A stretch of 64,000 nt of DNA. Origin: Cheilinus undulatus (Eukaryota > Chordata > Actinopteri > Labriformes > Labridae). The notes under the pieces were generated by a model. That model searched no databases, was not told the origin of the DNA, and saw nothing but the letters and a program-made list of their open reading frames with translations. Positions 1 to 11,400 of this stretch are shown piece by piece. The translations under genes and the position numbers were made by a program. Numbering within the stretch: position 1 is the stretch's first letter; each line of letters starts with the position of its first letter. The stretch lies in assembly GCF_018320785.1 (NCBI RefSeq), contig NC_054881.1, forward strand, positions 22,010,275 to 22,074,274. The letters are read 5' to 3'.

Positions 1-162
1 ATTTAATAGGGATGCATGATATTATGGGCGGATATTAAACTTAAAAGTTGATTATCATAATTTGCAGATATGACAATTAATGCCAATATTTATGACTAAG
101 ATTTGGGCAACAAAGCCTGTTTTGATAATATTGGCTATATGATGGAAAAAGTTTTACGCTGG

Positions 163-200
163 ACCAACAGACTTACTTCAGCAGACGTAAGTCTGTTGGT
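163..200. repeat. Perfect 14-bp inverted repeat (hairpin)
   Basis: The arms are ACCAACAGACTTAC (163-176) and its exact reverse complement (187-200), with a 10-base loop. The hairpin lies just outside the downstream break of the NMRK-like fragment, so it may mark an insertion junction (inference). Confidence 0.8.
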
Positions 201-234
201 ACTATTAAATTAAAGGTCCTATTTCAACAGGATT

Positions 235-590
235 GTGTTTCAAAAACATGGGCCAGACGTAGCCATCGAACAGGCCGGATGGATCTGGCACCGCGTAGTT
301 CCTAGAGCACCTCCTCTTTTTGCATTCTTCATACGGGATGGGAATAAAGTAACGCTGGTTCAGCACGTCAATCAAAGGTTCGTAGGTGTAAAGCAGAAAG
401 CCTTCCACAATAAGGATGTGAGTCTCCTCCTCCTTAGTGTCAGACTTTGGGATGATCTCAGTGTCCAGGGTGTTATCAACGCCATGAGATTTCTCAAACT
501 TCACCGGGTTATCCAACCATGTGTCGATCGTACTCATCATGGCGTCCATATCCAGAGCATTGATGACTTGAAGAAGTCATCCTGATGGAC
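235..590 (-). pseudogene. Nicotinamide riboside kinase (NMRK-like) fragment, broken
   Basis: The - strand encodes a piece of the nicotinamide riboside kinase family, which phosphorylates nicotinamide riboside in NAD salvage. Recognisable family blocks are VHQDDFFK (590-567), [32 protein letters not shown] and [22 protein letters not shown]. The N-terminal P-loop exon is absent. Between the HQDDFFK block and LDMDAM about 20 expected codons are missing, and the two blocks lie in different frames, so there is a deletion plus frameshift. Similarity stops after FLKH, and a stop follows nine codons later, far short of the family length. There is no splice acceptor before the first block, and the blocks, which I expect to lie in several exons in vertebrate NMRK genes, are contiguous. 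This suggests a 5'- and 3'-truncated retrocopy or captured fragment inside a repeat. It is very unlikely to encode a working kinase. I cannot tell whether the parent is nmrk1 or nmrk2. Confidence 0.8.
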
Positions 591-1485
591 CATATGTTAT
601 CATCATTATTGTATGGCATCAACGTAAAGCTCGATGGTAAAAGTACTGCATGCAGTTTTACTTTTGCCACATCAAGTACATTTTGTTTGCCATGAAAATT
701 GCATATTGATTCAAAATATTGGTCATCAGTCAAATGCACTACTAATAATCAATATCGGCCCTGAAAAGACATTATCAGTTGACCCTCAATACAAATGTAG
801 CTATTCAAAGGGTCAGTTGAACACAAAGACAAGTAATAGCATCTAGACAGCTTTAACATTAGAGACAAAAGTACCATCCCTGGAGCAGAATGTACTGTGA
901 AGAGTTTGGCCACTTGTTACTATGTTGTAAGTCACTTAAATAAGTGGCAGCGTCACTGTGGCTTCTCCAGTCACAGCTTGAATCCTGTTTTCAGGTTTTA
1001 CTACGAACAGTTAGTTTGAGGTGTGCATGAAGTGTACGTTTGGATTAAGTAGTCTTCTCTGCTGCAAGAATCCCGTCAACAGACTTTTCATTAGATTTAT
1101 CAGTCATTAAAATATCAAATCAGTTTCTCAGTGAACCCCTTTTGTAGAGAATTGACAAATTAAAAAAAATTCTTTTTAACGAACTGTCAGAAGGCATTTG
1201 GTTCTTATAAAGCCCCAAAAAGAAGAAATGTGGATTTTCTTTCAGACGTCTTCCTGCTGTTAGCCAACGTTAGCATAGCTTAGCGCAGTTGATCGATTAA
1301 CCACTGATCTCAGGCTTTCATTCTTTGCTGGTTTAGATCAATTACGTATTGTTTGACATCAACGGGGAGTTGTTCAGTCAGGACAAACATTTAAAAAATG
1401 TATCCAATAAACGGTTTATAATAATGTGAGTTTTAAACGAGAGCTGGATTGTTTGGAGTTAGCTAGCATTAAGTGTATCACTTAC

Positions 1486-1918
1486 CTCTTTGATCGATCA
1501 AACTTCCTTTCCAATAATGATGACTTCGTCGACCTAGGATGACATGGATCCCACTTTCGGGATGATTTAGTTGCGTCAAAACATTATACAAATAATTTCA
1601 AAAATTCATAAATCCATCCTGAAGAAATATCTGACCAGAAACAGTCGCCTTGCTGTCGTCCAACAACAAAGGCGCTGGGTGATGCTGTAATGTGTTAACA
1701 GCTTACGGAGCAGATGGGAGGCGCTCGATTTGAAATTTAGCACCTCCCGCTTTTCCTTCTAGGTCTTAGAAGGAGATTCACGATGAAAACCCGCTCATTC
1801 GGTATGCCCTTTTAACTATTTCAAACAAACAAATGGATTCGGCGCATGATGATGACATAGATGTCAAATGTGGCTTCTCCCGAGCTAACATGCCTGCGTG
1901 AGGACAATAAACTTTAAA
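1486..1918. promoter_or_regulatory. Candidate bidirectional promoter / 5' exon region upstream of mrrf
   Basis: A strong donor (GTAAGTATG) on the + strand follows position 1917. A strong donor (GTAAGTGATAC) on the - strand reads leftwards from about 1486. The sequence between is richer in CpG than its surroundings. The + donor could end a non-coding first exon of mrrf, whose coding exon at 5330 is preceded by an acceptor. The - donor would fit a divergent gene extending off the left edge; in mammals RBM18 is head-to-head with MRRF. No coding sequence of that neighbour is visible, so this rests on splice motifs and synteny only. Confidence 0.35.
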
Positions 1919-2647
1919 GTAAGTATGTCTCTGACGGTATTACATTCTTTTTTAGCTCTCAGATAAAAATTAATACCAGACTTAACATTAGTATCTACGT
2001 AGTTAAGGTTTATTGTTCTTTTGAATGCGAAGAAAAGGACGATAGGGCGCTGTATGGTCTCCCCATCGCACCGACCTTCACACTGCTGCTCTAGCCACTG
2101 AATTATTGCTTAATATTTACGTAATATTACGAATAATTCAAACTTATATTGACATTCTTTAATTTTCTGGCAAACTAGCGTGCTATTTGAAACTTGCACC
2201 CATATACAACCACATAAAATCGACTTATTGTATATAAAATACCAATAATTCAACACTTTTGTCATTTGCATTTATTGAAGTGCATATATTTAATATTTTT
2301 CGACGCTACACGTTAGCAAACGTTTTTTTTTTATCATAAACTAATTTGACTAATAATTAAATCAGTGCAACTAAGCAACTTTCTATATGTTACTTTGGTT
2401 AAATAAGCCATAAATTGGGTGCAAATTTTGTCTGAACAGTATGCTTGTTATCCATTTCAATTCATTTCATTTACATAGCACATTTTAAAAGCAATTATAT
2501 CTTTGAGTGTTGCACAATGACAAAAGCACAGAAAAAAATACGTAATTCATTACAGCACAAATGAGAAGTGTAAAATTAATAAAACATATAAAATGCTTTT
2601 AAATTTCAAACAAATTAAAGCAAGTAAACCACTTAAAAGATACAGTT

Positions 2648-2790
2648 ATTAATTGGGATGCACAATGACATCACTATTAGCAAATACTAGCTAAAAAATT
2701 TAATAATGGTGATAATTACAACTAATATATTGGCTGTCAGTATCTGCCTATATCGTCCATAAATGTTGGCCATATTAATACATTTATTTA
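2648..2790 (+). repeat. Copy of the AGGGATGCA-type dispersed repeat, partial
   Basis: GGGATGCACAATGACAT at its start and the following AT-rich text with TATTGGC and TATCG motifs resemble the left end of the repeat at window position 5. Limits are approximate. Confidence 0.35.
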
Positions 2791-5331
2791 AGTTTCAGGA
2801 AGAACCAAAACAGACCTCTTTTTATCATCATTCTTTGTGTTTAAAGGACAGAAACCATACAACTCTCATGGTTTTCAAAGTTGATAAGCTATATGAGATG
2901 TTATTTAAAGAAGTAGCGTGTTCCTTAATTTAGGAATCACTGCAGAAATATTTCTAGGGGTTTTTGACCTTATCTTTGGGATGAAAGGACCAGGCTATTC
3001 AGCAGATGTGATGGATCTCAAGATTTTTTTAGAGGTCAGAAATTTCCTGAGGTGCTGATTCATCTAAAGATTTTAAAACAAACAATAAAACTGAAAAATA
3101 AACTCCAAAATGAACAGGGAGCCAGGAGGGGGCAATGTGCTTATGTTTTCATATGTCTGTTGGAAGATGAGCAGCAGCATTTTGAAATATCTGTAAATGT
3201 GTAAGGGAGGCATGCTAATCTTTGACATAAGTGAATTGCAGTAGTCCAAATGCAAAGAAATAAAACTGTAAATGACTCACTCTAAGTCCAGCAGAGGTTT
3301 AATTGAGCTGCCATCTTTCTTTTCATAGGCAGGTAAATTCGAGTGTTTTTCACATAAATGTGCTATGATATACCACAGAGCACTCTATCTGATCAGATAG
3401 AGTGCTGTATTATTTTTTGCTCTGTAAAATGTGCAGAGGCGAGCTCATGCGGGCTTACCAGCTGGCTTTTGCCTCTTGAAGAAGAAGAGGTGTGTCCACA
3501 GCTGCTGCAGAGTGTGAAATCCACAGGATGTGAGGCAGGCTACAGTATCCCACTGAACACCTGTGCTTCACTTTTTCTGCTTCACTTCTACTCTAAAGAG
3601 ATCCGTCAGCGTCCCTTATCTGCTCTGCCACAGTGCTGTATCATATCAGCTTGTCAGGAAACCTGCCAGCCGTGGATTCATGTTATGGGTTTGTATTGTA
3701 GGTGGTAGTGCAATGTGTGTAGCCTAAATATTGCCTTTGGAACATGTTTGGATTTTGGTTTAGGACAATGTTGGTTTAAAACCAGGGATGGAACTTTGTT
3801 ACATGGCTGTTGCAACTGTTGAAACTCTGAGAGTGTTGTATTTGTGATTTTTTTTGGCTTTACATGGCCTGAAAAGAACTTTCCACTCTACCGTTACAGA
3901 ATAAATACACAGCGTAGATTATTTAAGGCGGATTCTGACATATTTTAGACTCATAGGTGGCCTCTTCTGGAAGAATACAGAACATCTGAACTTCATCTTT
4001 ACATGCTTTATGCCAAGCTGTCTTTAATCTTTCATTATATTTTGTATCCTCTCACAGGTTACAGCTAAAAATTCACAGCAGTCAATGAAGGATGTCAGTC
4101 ATGCTAAAGCACACTGTGAGCTGTTCACAGCCACTGACTGTGAAAGACGGGCTTTAGTGTCTGTTTGTGTCTGTGAGCCTTCAAACCTCACCGTTTGTCT
4201 GTGCTTGTGTGTGTACGCTGAGGTTCACTGACACAGTTCATACTCAAGAGAAGTTTGCAAGGTGGGAGGTGGTGAGTCAATAGGAGCGGTTGGTTTTTAT
4301 ATTGTTGTGTCATTTTTTTTTTAAAGGGAGGTTCCTCTTCAGGAATTCCCAAACAACCGTGCGTGGGATGAGTGTAGACTTTGTTTTGGCCCGATATATT
4401 TTGTGACAGCATGTTAAGTTTCTTTGTAGAGTTACTTTCAGCCAGTTTCATGATCAGCTAGAATTTACTAACAGTACTTTAAATATATGGAAAATACATA
4501 TATAATTGAATGGATCAACTTCACACCTTGTCTTCTGAAAAACACATTTTAGGATTATTTAGGGAAGTGTAAGTCATATTTTTGCTAAATGCCCCTTTTT
4601 GTTTAAATATGTTAATCGAAGTTATAAACATCTATTTATATACATGCCTGTATCTCTTTTTTTCTTGTTAGTTTTATTTTTAAGTACTTGTAAAAACTGA
4701 AATGTATTTTATTCCATTTCTCCAGATAATAATTTTCCAATCCATTTCAAATGTATTTATAAAGCAAATTTGAAAACAACAAAAAGTTGACTTCAGTGAC
4801 TTGACATCTCAACCTAAACCAACTCAGTATTACAGGAAAATAAGAACTGTTATCCTAAAGTAATGAAAAGCTGGACAAGAGTACCACAGAAATGAGGTTA
4901 TTACAGAAAAATCATGTAAAACAAAACTTGTAGATGCATGTCCTCTTAGGACTTCCATAGAAAAAAGGGATAACTTTAGAAGTTATTTAACATAATGTCA
5001 GGAAAACCATTCTTGATTCTTTGCAACTTAAAATAAATTCTAAAAATAAATGTAATGTAAAGAAAAGTTAGCACACTGACTTAGCTGTATATTTTGTTTT
5101 TGCTGCACATAAGTATCCCAAAGCTGTGAAGTGAAGGAGATACTATGGTAATGTTACAGGTTAGAAAAAGATGTAGGCCTACCTCCTACTGGTTGATACG
5201 AGTCATTACCTCATTTCCATTTACATGACTGACAATCCTCTCAACTGATCTGAGAGCCATTTCTGATCCTTTTGAAATACATCCATAAAGCACATTTTTA
5301 ATTCCTCTTTCACTTTTTTCTCTTGACAGTT

Positions 5332-5497
5332 ATGGCTCTAAATCAGCTCAACCTGCTGCGGCCCCTGCTGTGTCAGGCCCTCATACGACAGGTCCGGCCT
5401 CCCCTCATAGCCCCCTCCAGAGTCAGCCGACTCCCTCTGAATCTTGGCCCCTTACCTGCTGCTTGCTCCAGATTGTATGCCACAAAGAAGTCCAAAG
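5332..5497 (+). CDS. mrrf: mrrf coding exon 1 (presequence)
   Basis: Starts at the ATG two bases inside the exon (exon begins 5330 after CTTGACAG) and ends before GTGAGT, phase 1. It encodes residues 1-55, MALNQLNLLRPLLCQ through LYATKKSK, a basic mitochondrial targeting segment. The intron to the next exon is only 125 bases. Confidence 0.92.
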
Positions 5498-8400
5498 GTG
5501 AGTGAAGAGAATGTGAGACTGGAGTTCATGTGAGTGCATCCTCTGCTGTTCTGTTGGAATGAACACAGGTTACATGATTATTTGTCTTAGATACAACTCT
5601 CTGCTTTTCTTCTTCTCTCAAGCCAAGTCAAAAGGCCAGTCAGCGAAGGTGAATATTAATGCAGCTCTGGTGGAAGACATCATCAGTTTGGATGAAGTGA
5701 AGGAGGACATGATGGCTGTTCTGAGTGCGCTCAAAGATGACTTCACACGCAACCTCAGCATCCGAACAACGCCAGGTATTTAAGTCACCTCTATTTCTTT
5801 TTTGAGCGACTCTCATGTTATCTGCCTGACTGTTTTGCCTTGCATCAATCTTTATTTTCTTAACTTTGCTGAACATTTAACATAAAGACTACGCCACTTT
5901 AAAGGCAAGGAGAAGAACAGTTTGCTTTGAGTTATAAATTCTTGTAGGGAGATGGTCCTCCCAACTGAAAGGCATTATGACAGAGTGCAATCCCAAGAGG
6001 AAGAAAGAACCAATAGACTTTCCGAACCAACCTTTCTATGGTCAGTTTAGACAATCATATCACAATCAAACTTTTAGACTTGAAATTGATGGCATTATCT
6101 GGTTTCCTGGAGACACAATCATTGGCATAATCCATTTATCAACCTTTAATTTTTAAAGCATCAATTTACAATAAATGTTAAGTCAAGACACTTTTAAAAG
6201 ATCTGGGGTCCCTTTTATAAAATGGTGTATAGATTATGTAAGTTGTGTGTGCCAAAAAAACAGAATTTTGCATGTGTCAAAAAACGTCCAGAGTCACAAA
6301 CCTTTATTCAGTGTTCCCTTTATGAATCTGGATCCACCTGGAAATAAATGCGCATAGATCATCCTCCTGTTCCTCCCTTTGCACGCTCATAATCACCCAT
6401 TAATGGTCAAAGCGCCTTATAAATGAAAATGCATCAAACAAGCCAGCCATATTGGTAAGAGTTTGCTAACCGATGCACACATTTAATCGTCTGTTTTACA
6501 GATCACATCTTTTGCTTTGGTTTACCAATATCGTGGTATTTTATGTGTGTATGCAATGTTGCAACTAAGGTCTAAACCATACTCTTTGTTATGTTATTTA
6601 CAGAGGCTCCACATTAATCCACCATGACCCCTTAGCAGCATTTAGCATAGTTACAGTGGCAAAGAAAACCTCCTCCAAGGAAAATTTGATCAGTCCAAGA
6701 TTAACACTACAACAATAAAGACTATGAAATGTGAAGGACTGATAATGATCATTATAGCAGTCAGAGTCAAACTGCTTTTGGATTCATGTTAACATTTGAA
6801 ATAATGATAATAGATGTAAGACTGATAATGGTAATAGCTGTAGTAATTTGACTCTGGTGGATCCACAGCAGCAGGCCGTCCACACCAACGATATGCAATA
6901 CAAAAAAGCTCAGGAAGTCACAGGAGGAAACATGGATATTACAAAAACAATCAAGCTTTTAAAAAATGAATGAATGACATGCCACAGTTTTATTTTTCAA
7001 CTGCATTCCCCTTGGGATCCTTTAGAAAAACATATAAGTTCTTCTTTGGGGTTCTCTTTGTTAATCCATTTTGAGCATCTGGATACCAAGATGCACCAAC
7101 AATCCATCGTCAGTGATGACCTGATATCAGCACTTACCTGCCTGCCTCTTATCCCTGCCTCCAACCCCTGCACTCTTACTGAGGCATCATATCCCTGCAT
7201 ACTGTATGCAATGAAGTTGCTGGCAATACAAATGTTTCAGAGCCAATCAGCCATGAGCAAAGAGGCCAGCAATGTCTTAAACAGCTTTACTCCTTTACAT
7301 CAATTATGCTCTAACGTTTGATGACTTGAAAATTATACTGACTGCCATTTGCATCAACTATTTGGGATAATCAGAGAAAAATTAACCTTGTAAAGCAGAT
7401 GGATATGCCCGTTTCCTTGTTTCTCACTGGCAAATCCATCTAGCAGAGTTCCCGTCTGAACCGTTTGGGCCCAGTTAGAAAGTGACAGGACCAATCAGCA
7501 ACGAGGGGCAGTACTTTCAGGCCCGATGTTGCTAAAGCGCCAGTTTTATCAGAACTTGACGACATTTGTTCGTTAAAAGAAGAACAAAGAACAGAAGTGA
7601 GTTGTTTTCTTTTCAAATACGACCAAAGTCGAGTACTTACATGTCTATAGATGCCATGGTTCACATTATTCCTCAGTAGCTGCGTACACGCATCTCGATA
7701 GCGGCTACGTCACATGTTTTGTTGCTCTTATTGGTCCGTAAAGATGTGACAGAACGTTCATCCAATCACACTCCGAGTATTTTTCAAAGCTTCTACCCTT
7801 TCCCTGTTAGAGCATGGTCTAAACGTGGTGTTTGTCTACACCTATCCAATAAAGCACCCAAGGGCTTAAAGTGAGCCAGAGTGTGACCTTACCTTGGCCC
7901 AAACATCATGACCTCTGTTTCCTTATACATCCAGGTTGTGATGCTTTGCCTCAAGGTTCTCGCTCGTAGGAGCTGAGCACAGACGAGTCAGAGGTAAGGC
8001 GTGTATAGGAAGCTCTCGAGGGAGGAGGCAGCCACTCGGATCACACTTCAGACTTTTACTTCTCAGATGAAAGTTGCTTTTTCTCATATCTGATTTGTAC
8101 TTTGTCTCACAACATGCTCAGCTTCTCAAATTTATGGTTCAAACTTTTATTTCCTTGTGATAGATTTCCTCAAACTGCTTCAATTTTCTTGATTCACTTC
8201 TCTAATTCTTTAGCTTTTCCTTTTCTTTCACAAGTCATCTTTCAGCAATTTCCTTGTCAGTCTCCTGACACTCCCTGTTCCTCCATAATTTACACTACTC
8301 TTTTCCCCAATTAATCCCAGCTTTATATTTTGGCCTATGTTCGTCCATGCTTTCATATTCAAATCTGGTACTGACCCACGGGGAAACATTTATTCACAGG

Positions 8401-11400
8401 GCAAAAGAGCACTTCCCTCCCTCCAGCTCCTTCTGTCCTCCCTCTGTTTCTTTGGTCATTTTTTGTCTCCTTCCCTCCATCCTGTCACCCGCCTTGTTTT
8501 CTTCCTCCATCCCTCCATCCTCCTCTCTTCTGTCCAGCTGCACAGTAATCCAGGGAGGCAGCAGGACTTAGAGCTGACAGCAGAGATGAGATGGTGGAAT
8601 GAAATTACGTCAGTTGTCCGAATCTGTGAGTGTGTGTTTGTTCCACAAGCTGCTCATCTGGCTCTCATTAAGATTATGAGTACATACGTGTGGATGTGAC
8701 TGTATGGATTGTAGTTTTCTTCCTTAAATGCAACTTAGCGTGCATATGTTTGTTTTAGTGCAGCAAACGTAGAGGTGAAAGTCATAGATGCATAGAGAAA
8801 TGATCGTTTCTGTGTACCCAGTGTTGTAGTTAGTCAAAGACTGGTAATGTTTTCTCATATAGTAGCTGTGTATAAATTTAAAAAAACTTGGAAGATAGTA
8901 TGGGCAACAACAAAAATGCTGGGAAATGATCAAGAATGCGCTTCATTTTTTAAAAGTTTCTAGAGTTTCTAAGTTAAAGATAAGGTCTAATTTCTGGACA
9001 AATTAAAAAAACATAGGCTAAACCTTCCAAAAAACTTTGTTTTTAGAGCTTAACCAAAGCTGCTAGGGTTAATATTTTTTTATATACTGTGAATTCTGAG
9101 AACAACAGGTGATTGAAAGCAGTCCTTTCATTTTAGTGTCCTTCATCTCACTAGGTATCTTTGCCATATACTTCCTGAATGGAAGCTTTACCGTCATTAC
9201 ACCCCAAGAAATTAATATGAATACACCAACAGTGTGATATTACAGGTCACCATCTGTCAGTTCACAGTGGGTTTCAGCGTTGCAGAAGCTGTAGATGGCA
9301 TGGCACAAACAACACACGGCAAAACATACTCTCACAATCAGATATAGACCCATACACAGGGCTGCACTTCTGCTGGCTCTGCTGATCCTGTTTTCCCCTG
9401 GTGTTAAAGCCCACAACCCTGGTCAAACATTAGGTCTAATATGTAATGCAGCACCTCGCCACAATTTTGATCTGGAAAATGGGGATACATTTCTGCGCTC
9501 CCTGTGTCAAGTTATAGTCACTAACCAAAGCGTGTTTGTGATGGTATTTAACTCAGGATTGTGGACGCTAACCTGCAAAGAGAATCAACAGCTGGGAATG
9601 CTAGCACTAATGTTAGCAACACTGCAGACTAACTTCACATAGTTTGCCTGCTGCTGCTGTGATGTTGTACTATACAGTCAGTGCTCAATATAAGTTTTTC
9701 TCAGTTTCTTCATCTTTTAGTCAGCAATTCTAATTTGAGTTTAACCAAATCTGAAGTTATTTGCCATGGGACATCTCTGCATTTTGATATTGCATGTTTA
9801 GAAACAGTACAATCTCCATTTTATAAAACTAGAGCCCTGAGTGGGACTCTTTTCTGATTTTTTCCAACCCTATTTACACATCATTTATCATCATTTATTT
9901 TCATGTCAAACTGAGGTGGAATTGTTTTCTGATCCCTGGAAAGTTTTTGCGCCGTAAAAACTGCAGCCCACTTCCATCAGCTCTCGCAGACAGTAGGCTA
10001 ATCTTTACTCTGTGTATGCCATGCTGTTCCATCCTCACAACTAGATGCTTAATGCATAAGGGCAAATTACATTGAAAGGAACGTATTTTCACACAAATAA
10101 CTGCAGGGGAGCAATTAAGCACTGTCTTTGGACTTATTTACAAAGATTGCAAGTGCAAGCACTTTTTCCATGTGATTCTTAAACTATGACAATCATTAGA
10201 AAATATTCAACGCTACTTGTTCTCTTTTTGTGGCTTCTGCCGCTCAGTCTACGCATTGGTAGCCCAGTGGTTCATGTCAGGACACCCCATGCACAGAGGC
10301 TATTCTCAAAGTGGGTGGTTCAAGTTCACAGCCATCTTGTGTCTCCTTCCCTGCATGTGATTCCCCTCTTGCTTCCCCCAAGTTTCCAACTTTATCCACC
10401 GTCCTATCTCTTGAATACAGGGAGAAAAGCCACCCGAAAAAGCTTTTACAAGCCATTGAAAATCAAGCAATTATGGTGAACAAATATGTCATATTTCTAG
10501 CTAAAGTTGGCTCCGACTGGATCAGCCACCAGTGTTGACACATTTATGAGTCCTTTAAATAACCAAACATATTTACCCACATTTCTGCTGATCAAGGCGA
10601 CTGTTTGTTAAAATGTTTCTGACAGACCTTTGGTTTCCAAAGTGGTAAAACTGTCAAATCAGGCTACAACAGCATTGATTCTGTTTATCATTCATCTCTG
10701 TGTGGTCAGTGCTGATTACACACTCAGCATTGATTAAGAGTACACTCACAACATTTGAAATTTTGAATCATTTGGCCTTATAATTTAAGTAACTCTAACC
10801 AAAAACAGTATTTTTAGTTGGTAATTTTGTGGATTTTAATTATTCTTTCTTTGCTATTATAGTATATCCCACCTGTTTTCCCAAGATTCCTCCCAACAGA
10901 CACCTCTGTCTCAGAAATGTCCATCTTTCCATCCATATTGCCTCCTAATGAACCATCTGATGTGTAGGTGTTCAGGTAACAGAGACAGGCAGAGGTTCTC
11001 AGATACGGACAAAGAAATGGTCTGCTTATAGGCAAAACACAGCTAGACAAACTGCACCAAAAGGAACGTCTTTTTTTTTTTCAACGGTCTCCACTTCATC
11101 ACTTAAAACCAAGCCATTTATTTTTAATATCGCATTGGTCAGTCTCTTTTCTGCCATTGATGACAAATTGATCGCACAGGGAAAATTACACCATTGGCTT
11201 ACCTCCCCTTCACCCCCCCTCCTTTTCCACACACATACACCACCAGCACAGTCCCCCCTGTGGGTGAGCGCAGAGCGGGTGATGTAAGGCAGAGGTGGGG
11301 AAGGAGGAAACAACTGCGTCTGAGGTTAGCCAGATGGAGGAGAGCAGAGAGAGAGGGAGGGAGGCGGAGACAAACAGAAGTCAACTCATGTTGGCAATAT

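Larger units (their letters stand above)
5..800. repeat. Dispersed repeat carrying a gene fragment
   Basis: The left part begins AGGGATGCATGATATTATG. The right part (about 690-790) contains ATTGGTCATCAGTCAAATG and ATATCGGCCCTGAAAA. The left end resembles the starts of copies at about 2648 (+) and at 18068 reading leftwards. The right part resembles 57460-57540. A captured kinase gene fragment occupies the middle (235-590). The family is not identified; fish genomes contain many non-autonomous elements of this look. The outer limits are approximate. Confidence 0.5.
842..5329. other. Upstream / 5' intron region of mrrf without recognised genes
   Basis: Apart from the donor pair near 1486-1918 and the repeat at 2648-2790, I see no coding sequence, RNA gene or named element here. 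Short open frames (for example 3358-3708) have no recognisable similarity and no splice context. The segment 4700-5100 is plain AT-rich sequence. Confidence 0.4.

Noticed and set aside
3358-3708. 116-codon + strand open frame upstream of mrrf
   Set aside because: Cysteine- and serine-rich without recognisable domain, splice sites or neighbours in frame.
7119-7200. A second - strand exon (MQGYDASVRVQGLEAGIRGRQ) that could follow the ACCATGGC start at 7657
   Set aside because: The phase happens to fit, but the segment belongs to a dispersed repeat with another copy near 16950, and no further exons follow.
8337-8699. 120-codon + strand open frame in mrrf intron 2
   Set aside because: Low-complexity TCC/CCTCC sequence; no family resemblance.
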